Virus record (IMG/VR): IMGVR_UViG_3300030118_000216
Span: 1-22,460 of that record
Reading direction: 5' to 3' (one strand)
Length of the DNA: 22,460 bases
Origin: a virus
Shown: positions 12,176-22,262 of the stretch, piece by piece
Numbering within the stretch: the stretch's first letter is position 1
How the letters are laid out: every line of letters begins with the position of its first letter
Translations under genes and position numbers: made by a program
The notes under the pieces: model-generated
Seen by the model: only the letters and a program-made list of their open reading frames with translations
Database searches by the model: none
Told to the model about the DNA's origin: nothing

Positions 12176-12781
12176 ATGGCAAGTACGGTTGATATAGCTA
12201 ACTACGCACTTAATCTTTTAGGAGCGTCAAACATTTCTAGCTTTTCTGAAAACAGTAAAGCGGCTCGTGTTGTTAATCAGTTTTACGAAGGAACGCGAGA
12301 TGCGGTGTTTAGATCACATCCTTGGAATTGTTTGATCACAAGAGCAGAGCTTGCACGAGATAGCACTGCACCTAACTTTGGATATACATATCAGTACGCA
12401 CTTCCAGCAGATCCATTTTGTTTACGAGTTTTAGAGTTCAGCAATGGTTCTCTGTCATACCCACAAGACAATATGACAAACAATTCTGGTGGCCCTGTGT
12501 TTGCGATAGAGGGCAGAAAGCTAGTAACTGATGAAGGCACAGCAAAGATAAAGTACATTGCAAAAATTACAGATCCACAGCAATACGATCCAAGCCTCAT
12601 ACAAGCGTTGTCTGCTCGATTAGCGTCTAACATTGCGTATGCAATCACAGGTTCTAACAGCGTTGTACAGACGATGTATGCCAAGTATGAAGCTGAGGTC
12701 AAGGAAGCACGGTTTAACGACGCTACAGAAAGCGCTACACAGCGCTTAGAAGCAAGTGACTTGATTGAGAGTAGGTTCTAG
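12176..12781 (+). CDS. Tail tubular protein A (T7 gp11-like adaptor)
   Basis: ATG 12176 (GGAG seven bases upstream) gives 201 residues; an earlier in-frame start at 12134 lies in the terminator hairpin. The N-terminus VDIANYALNLLGASNISSFSENSKAARVVNQFYEGTRDAVFRSHPWNCLITRAEL is the hallmark of podovirus gp11-type adaptors, and YQYALPADPFCLRVLEF continues the pattern. The rest has strands and a C-terminal helix. The protein forms the dodecameric ring between the portal and the nozzle. Confidence 0.9.
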   Translation: MASTVDIANYALNLLGASNISSFSENSKAARVVNQFYEGTRDAVFRSHPWNCLITRAELARDSTAPNFGYTYQYALPADPFCLRVLEFSNGSLSYPQDNMTNNSGGPVFAIEGRKLVTDEGTAKIKYIAKITDPQQYDPSLIQALSARLASNIAYAITGSNSVVQTMYAKYEAEVKEARFNDATESATQRLEASDLIESRF

Positions 12782-12783
12782 GA

Positions 12784-14787
12784 ATGGCAAGAAGCGCCCC
12801 TGCTCTTAGTTCTTTTACTGCTGGTGAAATAAGCCCTAGACTAGAGGGTAGAACGAATATTGAAAAATATCGTGAAGGATTATCAGATCTTACGAACATG
12901 GTGGTGATGCCGCACGGTGGCGTTACAAGACGCCCCGGCACTGAGTATTTAGGTGAGGTAAAGAGTAGCTCAGTTAAAACACGGCTTATTCCGTTTCAGT
13001 TTAAAACAAGTGATACGTATATTCTTGAGTTTGGTAATCAGATTATGAGAGTGTTTCGTAATGATCTACAGGTCTTAAACTCTTCCGCAAAAACAATTAC
13101 TGCCGCAACAAAGGCAAACCCCGGTGTATTTACAAGCAATAGTCACGGTTTCAGCAACGGTGACGAAGTGTTTGTTGATAGCTTAGGCGGTATGACAGAG
13201 GTAAATGGTAGGAATTATTTAGTAGCAAATTCAAGCACTAACACGTTTTCTTTGCAAGATCTCTTTGGAAATGACATAAATACTACCAATTTTACAACAT
13301 ATACATCTGGCGGCACTGCAACAGAAATCTTTGAAGTAGCAACGCCATACGCTGAGGCTGATTTATTTAATATTAGATTTGCTCAATCTGCGGATACAAT
13401 GTATCTTGTGCATCCATCATATGATATACGCACCTTAACAAGATCGGATCACAATAATTGGACATTCGCTACACTTTCTATTTCTGGATCTCCCTCACCA
13501 GGATTAAGTGGATCGGATAATAGGCCAAGTTGTGTCTCGTTTTTTGAGCAAAGACTTGTGTTCGCTGGCACAAATAATAATCCGCAAAGTATCTGGTTTA
13601 GCAAAAACGGTAACTATACAAACTTTACAGTTGGTTCAAACGCTGATGATGCGTTGATCTATACCATTGCGTCAAACCAAGTAAATGCTATTCGTTATCT
13701 CTCTGCAACAAGAGTGCTTACGATTGGTACGTCTGGCGGTGAGTATGTGCTTACGTCAACAAATGATGGACCTATAACACCCACAACAACATTGATACGT
13801 AAGTATTCAAACTATGGATCAGCGGCAATAGAGCCTGTGCAAGTTGCTGATGTAACGTTGTTTGTGCAACGTGGCGCACGTAAAGTTAGAGAGTTTAAGT
13901 TTGTTGGTAATGTTAATACTGGTGGGTATTCTGCCCCTGATATGACGATACTTGCAGAGCATATCACAGATGGCGGTCTTACACAGTTTGCGTATCAACA
14001 AGAGCCAGATAGTGTTGTGTGGGCTACAAGAGCAGACGGTACGCTTTTAGGAATGACATATAGACGTGAAGAAGAGGTTGTTGCTTGGCATAAGCATGTA
14101 ATCGGCGGTGCTTTTAACGGTGGACAAGCTGTGGTAGAAAGCATTGCAACATTGCCGTCTGATAGTGGTGAAGATGAATTGTATATGATTGTGAAACGTA
14201 CAATCAACAGTGTTACAAAAAGATACGTTGAGAAACTTAAATTGTTTGACTTTGGCGCAAATACAACAGGTGCTTTCTTTGTGGATAGTGGATTGTCGTA
14301 TAGTGGCGGTGCGGTAAATAGCCTATCAGGTTTATACCACTTGCCGGGTGAAAGCGTATCTGTGTTAGCCAATGGCGCAAGCCATCCTGACAAAACGGTT
14401 GCATCTGGTGGTATTTCGCTTGATTTCTCTGCAACAAGTGCATCTGTGGGCTTTGGATTTACAAGCAACCTAGAAACACTGCGTATTGAAAGTGGCTCTG
14501 TTGATGGCACAAGTCAAGGTAAACCAAAACGTATTCACGCAATTACGTTAAGACTGTTTGAAACAGTGGGTGTAGAAGTTGGTAATAGTGCATCTGACTT
14601 AGATCGTATACCTTTCAGAGATAGTTCTATGGATATGGACACAGCCATACCATTGTTCACAGGAGACAAAGAGATAGAGTTTCCTGGTGGGTTTGAAGAT
14701 GATGACCGTATTTTTGTGAGGCAAACGCAACCACTACCATTGACGGTATTGGCGTTGTTCCCACGCATGAATACATTTGATTTGTGA
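12784..14787 (+). CDS. Tail tubular protein B (T7 gp12-like nozzle)
   Basis: This 667-residue protein starts APALSSFTAGEISPRLEGRTNIEKYREGLSDLTNMVVMPHGGVTRRPGTEYLGE, the conserved beginning of podovirus nozzle proteins, and FQFKTSDTYILEFGNQIMRVFR follows. The body is strand-rich, with propeller-type blades (FEQRLVFAGTNNNPQSIWFSKNGN). It ends in RIFVRQTQPLPLTVLALFPRMN, again characteristic of the family. Six copies form the tail nozzle that carries fibres and opens on infection. It begins two bases after the gp11-like gene. Length is normal for the marine and T7-like versions. Confidence 0.92.
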   Translation: MARSAPALSSFTAGEISPRLEGRTNIEKYREGLSDLTNMVVMPHGGVTRRPGTEYLGEVKSSSVKTRLIPFQFKTSDTYILEFGNQIMRVFRNDLQVLNSSAKTITAATKANPGVFTSNSHGFSNGDEVFVDSLGGMTEVNGRNYLVANSSTNTFSLQDLFGNDINTTNFTTYTSGGTATEIFEVATPYAEADLFNIRFAQSADTMYLVHPSYDIRTLTRSDHNNWTFATLSISGSPSPGLSGSDNRPSCVSFFEQRLVFAGTNNNPQSIWFSKNGNYTNFTVGSNADDALIYTIASNQVNAIRYLSATRVLTIGTSGGEYVLTSTNDGPITPTTTLIRKYSNYGSAAIEPVQVADVTLFVQRGARKVREFKFVGNVNTGGYSAPDMTILAEHITDGGLTQFAYQQEPDSVVWATRADGTLLGMTYRREEEVVAWHKHVIGGAFNGGQAVVESIATLPSDSGEDELYMIVKRTINSVTKRYVEKLKLFDFGANTTGAFFVDSGLSYSGGAVNSLSGLYHLPGESVSVLANGASHPDKTVASGGISLDFSATSASVGFGFTSNLETLRIESGSVDGTSQGKPKRIHAITLRLFETVGVEVGNSASDLDRIPFRDSSMDMDTAIPLFTGDKEIEFPGGFEDDDRIFVRQTQPLPLTVLALFPRMNTFDL

Positions 14788-14795
14788 GGTAGATT

Positions 14796-15404
14796 ATGGG
14801 CGCTATTTGCACAGGAATACAAGTTGTCACAGGATTAACTGGCGCTATCAAACAGAAAAATGCGTCTGATAAAGCTGCTGAGAAAGCGCAAGCTGCGGCA
14901 AACTTCAATGCAGAAATGATTGAGCGCGATATTGGTTTGCTTGAAAAACAACGGGGTATTATCAATGCACAGTTTGCTATTGACCAAGTAAGAGATCGTA
15001 GGGCGTTTGAAAGAGAAATACAGGGTACGGCACGAGCTGGGTTTGGTTATGCTGGCTTTGATATGAGCAGAGGTACACCACTTGCTGTATTGCGCATAAA
15101 TGCCAGAGAGTTTGATTATCAAGCGGCTGTTAATGAGTTTAACAATGAAATGACAAATATGCAGATAAGTGATGAACAAGAAAACGCACGTCTTAATGCT
15201 GAGTTGGCACGTATGGAGGGCAGCGGCGCTGCTGCTAGTTTACGTGCTCAAGGCACTGCATCATTAATAAGTGGGTTAGGTCAAGTAGCAGGTCTTGGCT
15301 ATCAACGTGGGATATTCGGTTCTGGCCCGCAATATTCTACAACAGCGTCAGGATCTAACTTTACAACTAGCCTACGCCCTATGCCACGTCCTTTGTTGAG
15401 GTAA
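14796..15404 (+). CDS. Internal virion protein (T7 gp14-like)
   Basis: This 202-residue protein is helical, with Ala- and Gln-rich segments (KQKNASDKAAEKAQAAANFNAEMIERDIGLLEKQRGIINAQFA). Its middle has ARAGFGYAGFDMSRGTPLAVL, a loop common in podovirus internal core proteins that follow gp12. The C-terminus has a Gly-rich hydrophobic stretch (ASLISGLGQVAGLGYQRG). By comparison with T7 gp14 it would be ejected first and form a pore in the outer membrane. GAGGT precedes the ATG. It is shown by position and composition rather than a strict motif. Confidence 0.75.
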   Translation: MGAICTGIQVVTGLTGAIKQKNASDKAAEKAQAAANFNAEMIERDIGLLEKQRGIINAQFAIDQVRDRRAFEREIQGTARAGFGYAGFDMSRGTPLAVLRINAREFDYQAAVNEFNNEMTNMQISDEQENARLNAELARMEGSGAAASLRAQGTASLISGLGQVAGLGYQRGIFGSGPQYSTTASGSNFTTSLRPMPRPLLR

Positions 15405-15408
15405 GAAC

Positions 15409-17871
15409 ATGAGAATACCAGTATATCGAGCAGAAGGAAGAGTAAGTACAGACATGCCTGGGCGTCCTATACGTGCAAGGCGAAGTGTGGCTAGAGAAGC
15501 TGAACAGGAGTTAGCAAAGGCTGCACCAGCAAAAGCTGCGTTGGCTGCAATCGGTGAATACGCTGAAACACGCTACAAGATGGAAACAAAGAACAATCTT
15601 GATAATGCGTTGTTAGATGCACAAGAGGCGTTGCGTGAGAGACGTGAAGAGCTTGCTAAGTCAGATCTGTATGGCAATGTTCTTGATGGTGATGATCCAA
15701 TATGGACGCGAGAAACAAGTAAGCTGTATCGTGATTTATCTGAGAAAGTAGGGCGTGATAGATATGCACAGCAACAATTTCAGTCGCAGTTTCGTCAGTT
15801 AGAGATACAGAATAGATTTGCGTTACGCGGTGACATTGATCGCCGTGTTGAAATTGCCTCTCTACAAAACAGAGAAAGAAAACTAACAGACGTTGAGAAC
15901 CAAATAGCAAATGGTCAGGATCTCAGTGTCATATCTATGGCATTGCAAGGTGTTGTAAACGATACACAGAAAATGGCGCAGATAAAGGCTGGTGATCTTA
16001 GCAGTCTCACAAAGCAACAATACGCTATGATTTACAACGGTACGGTACGTGCGCTCACAAACTATGCTAATAGTTCAGAAAGCGGTGTACGTGCTATTGA
16101 TGAAGTAAGACGTGCGTTACGTGATGGATTACCTGCTGACTTATTTGATCCACGCCAAGAAGAAATGCCTATGGGTGAAAAGGCTATAACATCTTCTCAA
16201 GCCGCATATGTCTATGGATTGATGAAAATGCTTGATCCATCAGATCAAGTAAAGATGTTAAAAGCTGTTGGCGGCGAACAGACATTTTTAGAAGGTCCAA
16301 CTATTGCAGAGGAACAAGCACAAGAACTTGCTAAACTTTACACAGATGAATTATTGTCATCAATAAGTGTTTATGCTGACAACTTGCCTAATCAAACATT
16401 GCCAGAAGAAACAATGCTCGATTTAGAAACAAGCATAGCAAGCGTAATACCACAATTGGAATCAGAAGAACAAATTAAAATCTCAAAAGAGCTCAATGAT
16501 TTAAAACAATTAAATTCTCTGAAAATTGGATTAGGGCGTCAAGCGACGTTAAAAAACATAGACGCCTATGTAAAACATTACGAAAAAGGTGTTGAGGGTC
16601 GTGGTCTAAAGGGGCGAGATACCGACTTTGAAAATAAAGCATTTAAAATGGCAAAAGATTTGCGTGATGCTATGGTGGTTCAATTAGGCGTAAACGGTGA
16701 TGCAATTGCTTTTGCGGAAACAAACAAAATGGATACTGTTAATATCCAACCTGTAAACTTATCTTTAGAAGCTTTAAGCACAGGTCAAAGCGGTTTAGAA
16801 GATAGGATAGAAGCTGGTAAAAAAATACAGAAAATCAATGGGTTGCCATATATACCCGTTCTTTCACAAGAAGAGGCTAATCTTGTTCTGTCAAACATTC
16901 AAGCGCAACAAGCACCAGCGGATCAAGCTGCCTACTTAAAGTTAATTACAGATAAAGTAAGTATGGAAAGCAAAGGTTTTTTGTTAGAAAGCTTGCGTCG
17001 AAAAGGATTAGCGCCAGAGTTTGTGCAAGCAATGTATATTGATGATCCAAAAGTATTTGGTGATCTTATAGCAACTAAAGATTTAGAAACGTCAAAACTG
17101 AAAGCTGGTTTAGAAAAAAGCAAAGCGTCTGGTGTAACTGGGGTTTCATCCACTTTAGTTAACCTACCGTTTTTTCAAAACTATGCTTCCGCTTACGTTG
17201 CCGGAGGTGACGGTGCTAGAGCTGTAGAGTTACTAACAGAACAAAGACTTATGGCTGAGAAGCTTGCGCTATATTACGCATATACAATGGATGTTAATAC
17301 GGCAGTTGAAAAAGCTGTAGAAAGTATCTTTCCAGGCGAAGTACAAATAGACAGAAATCTTAACTTTATTGTGCCTAAAGGATTAGATGCAGATAAAATT
17401 TCAACAGCAGCAAAAACCATAGTCAGGGCTGATGTTCTTAATAGATTTGAGTTAGCTCCTTTAAGTGATCCAAGGTTTAGTTTTTTGCAAAATGTAGGAA
17501 TAAATGCAGCGTCTTTATCATCAAATGGCAAATGGTTAAACAACAGCACTGGTGACGGTGTAGTGCTGCATTATGATTTAGAAGGAACTTTTATACCAGT
17601 TCTTCTTAAAGATGGTGCAAAACCTTTAGAGTTTAAATTTACAGATTTAGAAAAAATGAATTTGTTAGAATTAAAAAGCGGTCAAGATAATTTGACGCCA
17701 GAAGGTGTATCAAAAAGTTTTGTTACTGGATTTAAAAACATACCAACAGAAATAACTGGTGCAGGCACATACTCTCTAGGCGTTTCGCCAGTGGCATCAG
17801 AAATGCCGGGATTAGAAGAAGATTTGAACAAACGTGCACAAGAAGCGTTAAAAGAATTTTACGGTCAATAA
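15409..17871 (+). CDS. Internal virion protein (T7 gp15-like, long helical)
   Basis: This 820-residue protein begins RIPVYRAEGRVSTDMPGRPIRARRSVAREAEQELAKAAPAKAALAAIGEYAETRYKMETKNNLDNALLDAQEAL, typical of large core proteins in this position. The protein is almost wholly helical, with many Glu, Lys and Ala residues and no predicted membrane helix or lysozyme motif that I can see. T7 gp15 forms a periplasmic tube during DNA ejection; that role is inferred. The start lies four bases after the preceding stop, with GAGG upstream. The length is close to gp15-type proteins of related phages. Confidence 0.75.
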   Translation: MRIPVYRAEGRVSTDMPGRPIRARRSVAREAEQELAKAAPAKAALAAIGEYAETRYKMETKNNLDNALLDAQEALRERREELAKSDLYGNVLDGDDPIWTRETSKLYRDLSEKVGRDRYAQQQFQSQFRQLEIQNRFALRGDIDRRVEIASLQNRERKLTDVENQIANGQDLSVISMALQGVVNDTQKMAQIKAGDLSSLTKQQYAMIYNGTVRALTNYANSSESGVRAIDEVRRALRDGLPADLFDPRQEEMPMGEKAITSSQAAYVYGLMKMLDPSDQVKMLKAVGGEQTFLEGPTIAEEQAQELAKLYTDELLSSISVYADNLPNQTLPEETMLDLETSIASVIPQLESEEQIKISKELNDLKQLNSLKIGLGRQATLKNIDAYVKHYEKGVEGRGLKGRDTDFENKAFKMAKDLRDAMVVQLGVNGDAIAFAETNKMDTVNIQPVNLSLEALSTGQSGLEDRIEAGKKIQKINGLPYIPVLSQEEANLVLSNIQAQQAPADQAAYLKLITDKVSMESKGFLLESLRRKGLAPEFVQAMYIDDPKVFGDLIATKDLETSKLKAGLEKSKASGVTGVSSTLVNLPFFQNYASAYVAGGDGARAVELLTEQRLMAEKLALYYAYTMDVNTAVEKAVESIFPGEVQIDRNLNFIVPKGLDADKISTAAKTIVRADVLNRFELAPLSDPRFSFLQNVGINAASLSSNGKWLNNSTGDGVVLHYDLEGTFIPVLLKDGAKPLEFKFTDLEKMNLLELKSGQDNLTPEGVSKSFVTGFKNIPTEITGAGTYSLGVSPVASEMPGLEEDLNKRAQEALKEFYGQ

Positions 17872-17880
17872 AGGTTACAA

Positions 17881-19722
17881 ATGCGTCCACGTCCGTTAAA
17901 ACAAGATAGTGCAGTAATAAGAGCAACAGGTTTTGCTGACTTAGAAGTTTCGGCTGGGCAAGTATTTAAGCAAGCATTTGAAGCCCCAACCGTAGGTAAT
18001 CTTTTATATCACAAATATAAAACAACTAACGATCAATATAACAATCTAACAGAAGAAGAAAAAAATAACTTTTTTGACCAACAAGAAGATTTTTTTAACA
18101 GAAAGCATCAGTTGCAATCGGAGCTTGACCAAGAAACAGACCCCATAAAAAGGGATCGTTTGTTAGATGAAATGGACGAGTTGCAAAAAAACAAAAACGT
18201 GCAACGAGATTTTCAAACGCAAAAAATGATAGACGATGGTAGGTTATTAACTGTCGATGCGTTAAATGACGAATATGGAGACCTTTATAAATTTGAAAAA
18301 CCACAGTCACGAGAAGTGGCAGAAATGTTGGTCAAAAACAAACGCGAAGAGCTAATACGCAACGCTATTTTAGAAAAAGGTTTGGATGATGTTTCTGGTT
18401 ATACAGCACTTATAAGCGGTGCTTTGCTTGCGGCTGCAACAGATCCTGTAGAACTTGCTGCGGCATTTATACCGTATTTTGGGCAAGCAAGACGTGCGGC
18501 TACCGTTGCTCGATTTGGCAAAGTTAAAGGGCGTACTGCTATAGGTGCTGCGGAAGGTCTTGCCGGATCTCTAGTTACAGAACCTTTGTATTATGGATTA
18601 TCTCAACAACTACAGCTTGATTATAGCATGGGCGAGGCATTGCTTAATGTTGGCGTAGGAACATTGCTTGGATCTGGAATTGGTACTATCACTGGTGTTA
18701 CTGCTAGACGGCTAGATATAAAAGAGATTGCTCGTGATAGTGGTGTGCCAGATGACATATTTCCTGAGCCACAACGTATTAGCGAAGCAGAAGCATTAGC
18801 AAAGTCAGAACGTACACGGCAAAACATTCTTAGAAACTACAAGATACTAGGAAAACATAATGTAGCCAATACTGTGTTGCGCCAGTTTGTGACAGATAAT
18901 GAAATAGATGTAAGTCCTGTTTTGCCAAAATCTATGCCACAACCAATGGACTTAGGGAGATTTGTAAGACAACAAGGCGGTATAAACGATCAGGATACAA
19001 CGTTTCGTGGAGAGCTAAAAAGTTTTGACGTAAAAGGTATCAAAGGTTACTACAGAGGTCAGACGTATGTTTCTGGTATAAGCAACCCAGATGGCATGAG
19101 TTTAGATCAAATGGCAGAGCTTGCACATGAAGCTGGTTATTTAAAAAACAGAGATACAAATGAGCTTATAGACAAGCTACGAGAAACCTCAAAGGGCAAC
19201 TATACTTTTGCAGAACAAGATCAGGATTTGGCGTTACAATGGCGATCTACCGTTGTAGCACAAAATGATTTTGAAAAAGAAATGGCAAATCGAGAAGCCA
19301 TACGTCAACAGATTAAAGAAACGCAAGGTCGTGAGCTTACAGATGAAGAGGTGGCAATTATATCAGATCGTATGATGCGTACTGGTGATGACATTGAGGA
19401 AGCTGCTTATGATGTTGGTCTAAAGCTTGAACAAGCTGAAGCAGAGTTTTTAGCTCGGTATGCTGCATCACCGACAAACGATGTGGGCGCAGATGTAAAC
19501 TCGGCAGAACGATTTGACGAATTGTTGCCGCAAGTGCAAGATGAATTTGAGTTTGATGCGGAGTTAGAGCAAAATGAAGCAATCATAAGACAGTATGAGG
19601 AAAACGGTGATTTAGATGCAGAAGATCTTAAAGAGCTTGAAGAGATACGTCAGATAGAAGAAAAAGCTGAGGCATATCAAGAGCTTACAAGAGTTGCAGC
19701 TATTTGTACGGCGAGGGCGTAA
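17881..19722 (+). CDS. Internal virion protein, gp16-like first part
   Basis: This 613-residue protein has a charged helical N-terminus, then three hydrophobic, Gly/Ala-rich segments at about 173-199, 219-239 and 250-274 that could insert in a membrane. Residues about 362-440 (FVRQQGGINDQDTTFRGEL, then MAELAHEAGYL and IDKLRETSKGNYTF) match a domain often found in large internal and MuF-like phage proteins. The rest is acidic coiled coil. I see no transglycosylase motif. It ends by TAATG overlap with the next internal protein gene. T7 gp16 is one protein of about 1,300 residues; here the equivalent seems split between this gene and the next. Confidence 0.7.
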   Translation: MRPRPLKQDSAVIRATGFADLEVSAGQVFKQAFEAPTVGNLLYHKYKTTNDQYNNLTEEEKNNFFDQQEDFFNRKHQLQSELDQETDPIKRDRLLDEMDELQKNKNVQRDFQTQKMIDDGRLLTVDALNDEYGDLYKFEKPQSREVAEMLVKNKREELIRNAILEKGLDDVSGYTALISGALLAAATDPVELAAAFIPYFGQARRAATVARFGKVKGRTAIGAAEGLAGSLVTEPLYYGLSQQLQLDYSMGEALLNVGVGTLLGSGIGTITGVTARRLDIKEIARDSGVPDDIFPEPQRISEAEALAKSERTRQNILRNYKILGKHNVANTVLRQFVTDNEIDVSPVLPKSMPQPMDLGRFVRQQGGINDQDTTFRGELKSFDVKGIKGYYRGQTYVSGISNPDGMSLDQMAELAHEAGYLKNRDTNELIDKLRETSKGNYTFAEQDQDLALQWRSTVVAQNDFEKEMANREAIRQQIKETQGRELTDEEVAIISDRMMRTGDDIEEAAYDVGLKLEQAEAEFLARYAASPTNDVGADVNSAERFDELLPQVQDEFEFDAELEQNEAIIRQYEENGDLDAEDLKELEEIRQIEEKAEAYQELTRVAAICTARA

Positions 19723-22211
19723 TGGCAGATTGTTTAAAACTTATAGATGACGCAAACAACGGTAGACTTACAGACCAAGAGCTATCTGATATTATTGAGG
19801 ATTTGCAATCTGCTAAAAATGCACAGAGAGCCGCAAGTAAGTTAGAGTCCGTAGAAGAAAGCATATTTGAACGTGGTGCGTATCTTGTAAGAGAAGCAGA
19901 GCTTGCTGCTAAAATAGAAAAACGCAATCGTTATATAAATATTCTACGCGAAAAGAATTTGCTTGAACTAGCAGATCGAGCAGACAAAGCTGTAAACGAT
20001 CCGTCATTAGGATTAGAAGCGGCGTTGGTTGGCGTAAACGCTGGCTTTGAAGGCGCTCTTAGATCTGTTGATAGCCTTATGAACTCACTAGGCGGTCAAT
20101 ACTTTGGTGGCTTTACTGCCGACTTAAAAAAAGCAAAATTACATACCGAGTTTAATACAATGCGCGGAGATCTTGAATTAGAAGTCTCAAGAGCATTGGC
20201 AAATCTTAATAAAAAAGTTCCAGATGCAAATATTAATGCAAGTTCAACAGCACAAAAAATTGCAAAAATAATGTTTAAATATCAGCGTATGGCTTTGCAT
20301 AGAGAAAACAAAGCTGGTGCTTTTATACGACTAAAAGAAGGGCGTGTTGTTAGAGCAAGCCATGATCCGCGTAAAATGACAAACGTAGGTAAAGATGCGT
20401 GGGTAGATTATATGTCAGAAGGTGGGCGTATAAATTGGTCAAAAACAGCTAATGGTGATTTTGCAAATGCAGATGATGCAGCAAAACGTGGGTTTTTAGA
20501 ACGCTCCTACGAAGCTATAACAACAGGCGTAAGGTTAAATTCAGATACTACAGAACTTTCTAAAGCATTTACAGGGCCACAAAACTTAGCAAAAGCCAGA
20601 AGTGAAAGCGCTGTGTTTACTTTTAAGGATGCAGACACTTGGTATGAGTACGATCAGCAATTCGGACGCGGCTCATTGCGTGAGGCTTTTGTGCAAGATT
20701 TACAATCATCATTTAGATCTATTGCTTTGTTAGAACAATTTGGCACAAACCCAGAAGCAATGTTTAAAAAAACGCAAAAGAAACTTTTAAAGAAATATAG
20801 AAGTAATCCTAAAAAAGTAAAAAGATTAAAACGCCAAGGTTCTATACTTAACTTTGACGCAATGATTGCTGAAGTCACAGGTGACGTAAACATTGGGTCT
20901 CATACTAAATTAGCTCGGTGGTTGCACGGATATAGAGCAATACAAACAATGGCGAAACTAGGTGGTGCTGCTGTGTCTGCTTTTTCTGATGTAGCGTTTA
21001 TGGCATCAAATCGTATGTATCAGGGTCGTAGTCTTATGGACGCTTGGGGTGATAGTTTTAGTGCTTTGTTTCGAGGCATGAACCAAGGTGAAATGCGTGA
21101 GTTTGCAGATAGACTTGGGGTTGGCTTAGAAAGTCAGTTAGGTGATTTTATGTCACGGTTTAATGCCTCAGATGATATACCAGGCAATACATCAAAACTG
21201 CTAAACAAATTTTTTAAGCTAAACTTATTACAGCCTTGGACAGAAGCTAACAAGCGCGGTGTGACGCTTATGATTGCTAATGATCTAGGCAGAGAGGCTG
21301 GTAAGACTTTTGACAATCTTGCACCTGATTTACAACGGTTGCTCAGTATCTATGGCATAGATGCGGTCAAATGGAACGCGGTACGCAAGGGTGTAAAGAA
21401 GGGGCCAGACGGCAGGGATTACATTGTGCCTGGTGAGATACCAGACGAAAGCGTAAGAGAAAATATGTTTAACTTGCTTACAAATGAAGCAGAGTTTTCC
21501 GTACCATCGCCTGGCGCAAGAGAACGTGCAATACTACGACAAGGGTATAGACCCGGTACTTTTGCTGGTGAAGCAATACGTTTTGTAGGTCAATTCAAGT
21601 CTTTTGGTGTGTTAGGTATTACTAAGAATATCGGACGCCATGCGTATGGCACAGGTGCTAAGAACAAACGTGAGATCTTTGCTAGAGGTGTAGGCGGCAA
21701 TCTTGGCTTAATAAACACCATAGTTGGCACAACGGTTATGGGTTACTTTGTTATGCAGGCCAAAGAGGTTATGAAGGGTAGAGAGCCTAGGCCAGCTTCA
21801 CCAGAAGCTTTCTTAGCTGCTGCATTGCAAGGCGGTGGGCTTGGTATATACGGCGATTTCTTGTTTGGTCGTGCAACTCGATTTGGTGGTGGCACATTGG
21901 AAACAGCGATAGGACCGGGTATATCCGCTGGATTTGAGGGAATAGATTTATTGCTACGTACAAGAGATCAGCTACTAACTGGTGATGAAGATGTACGTGG
22001 TGATGCAATACGGTTTTTAAAAAGCAACACGCCATTGGCAAATTTATTTTATACGCAACAAGCACTCGATTATATGATATGGTATCAATTGCAAGAAACG
22101 ATCAACCCAGGGTATCTACAGCGTATGGAACAAAGAATACGGCGCGAAAACAATCAAGACTTTATAGTACCGCCATCTAGTGTCGTTGCGACAGGCGGAG
22201 GTTTTAGATGA
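19722..22211 (+). CDS. Internal virion protein, gp16-like second part
   Basis: ATG 19722 shares one base with the previous stop (TAATG) and has GAGGG upstream; an in-frame TTG at 19704 is less likely. The 829-residue product is helical, with ASDVAFMASNRMYQG-like segments in the centre, hydrophobic helices at about 661-678 and 696-716, and a C-terminus reading NTPLANLFYTQQALDYMIWYQLQETINPGYLQRMEQR. That ending is shared by the largest internal core proteins of many podoviruses, where it helps DNA cross the inner membrane. No catalytic motif was seen. It is followed by a 51-base gap and the tail fibre gene. Confidence 0.75.
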   Translation: MADCLKLIDDANNGRLTDQELSDIIEDLQSAKNAQRAASKLESVEESIFERGAYLVREAELAAKIEKRNRYINILREKNLLELADRADKAVNDPSLGLEAALVGVNAGFEGALRSVDSLMNSLGGQYFGGFTADLKKAKLHTEFNTMRGDLELEVSRALANLNKKVPDANINASSTAQKIAKIMFKYQRMALHRENKAGAFIRLKEGRVVRASHDPRKMTNVGKDAWVDYMSEGGRINWSKTANGDFANADDAAKRGFLERSYEAITTGVRLNSDTTELSKAFTGPQNLAKARSESAVFTFKDADTWYEYDQQFGRGSLREAFVQDLQSSFRSIALLEQFGTNPEAMFKKTQKKLLKKYRSNPKKVKRLKRQGSILNFDAMIAEVTGDVNIGSHTKLARWLHGYRAIQTMAKLGGAAVSAFSDVAFMASNRMYQGRSLMDAWGDSFSALFRGMNQGEMREFADRLGVGLESQLGDFMSRFNASDDIPGNTSKLLNKFFKLNLLQPWTEANKRGVTLMIANDLGREAGKTFDNLAPDLQRLLSIYGIDAVKWNAVRKGVKKGPDGRDYIVPGEIPDESVRENMFNLLTNEAEFSVPSPGARERAILRQGYRPGTFAGEAIRFVGQFKSFGVLGITKNIGRHAYGTGAKNKREIFARGVGGNLGLINTIVGTTVMGYFVMQAKEVMKGREPRPASPEAFLAAALQGGGLGIYGDFLFGRATRFGGGTLETAIGPGISAGFEGIDLLLRTRDQLLTGDEDVRGDAIRFLKSNTPLANLFYTQQALDYMIWYQLQETINPGYLQRMEQRIRRENNQDFIVPPSSVVATGGGFR

Positions 22212-22262
22212 CTGTTCAAATCATTAAATTCGTGGTAAAACACTCTTAGTAGAGGATGTAAC

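Noticed and set aside
22208-22249. Open frame of 13 codons after the last internal protein gene
   Set aside because: Too short, and no ribosome site distinct from the preceding gene; treated as spacer before the fibre gene.
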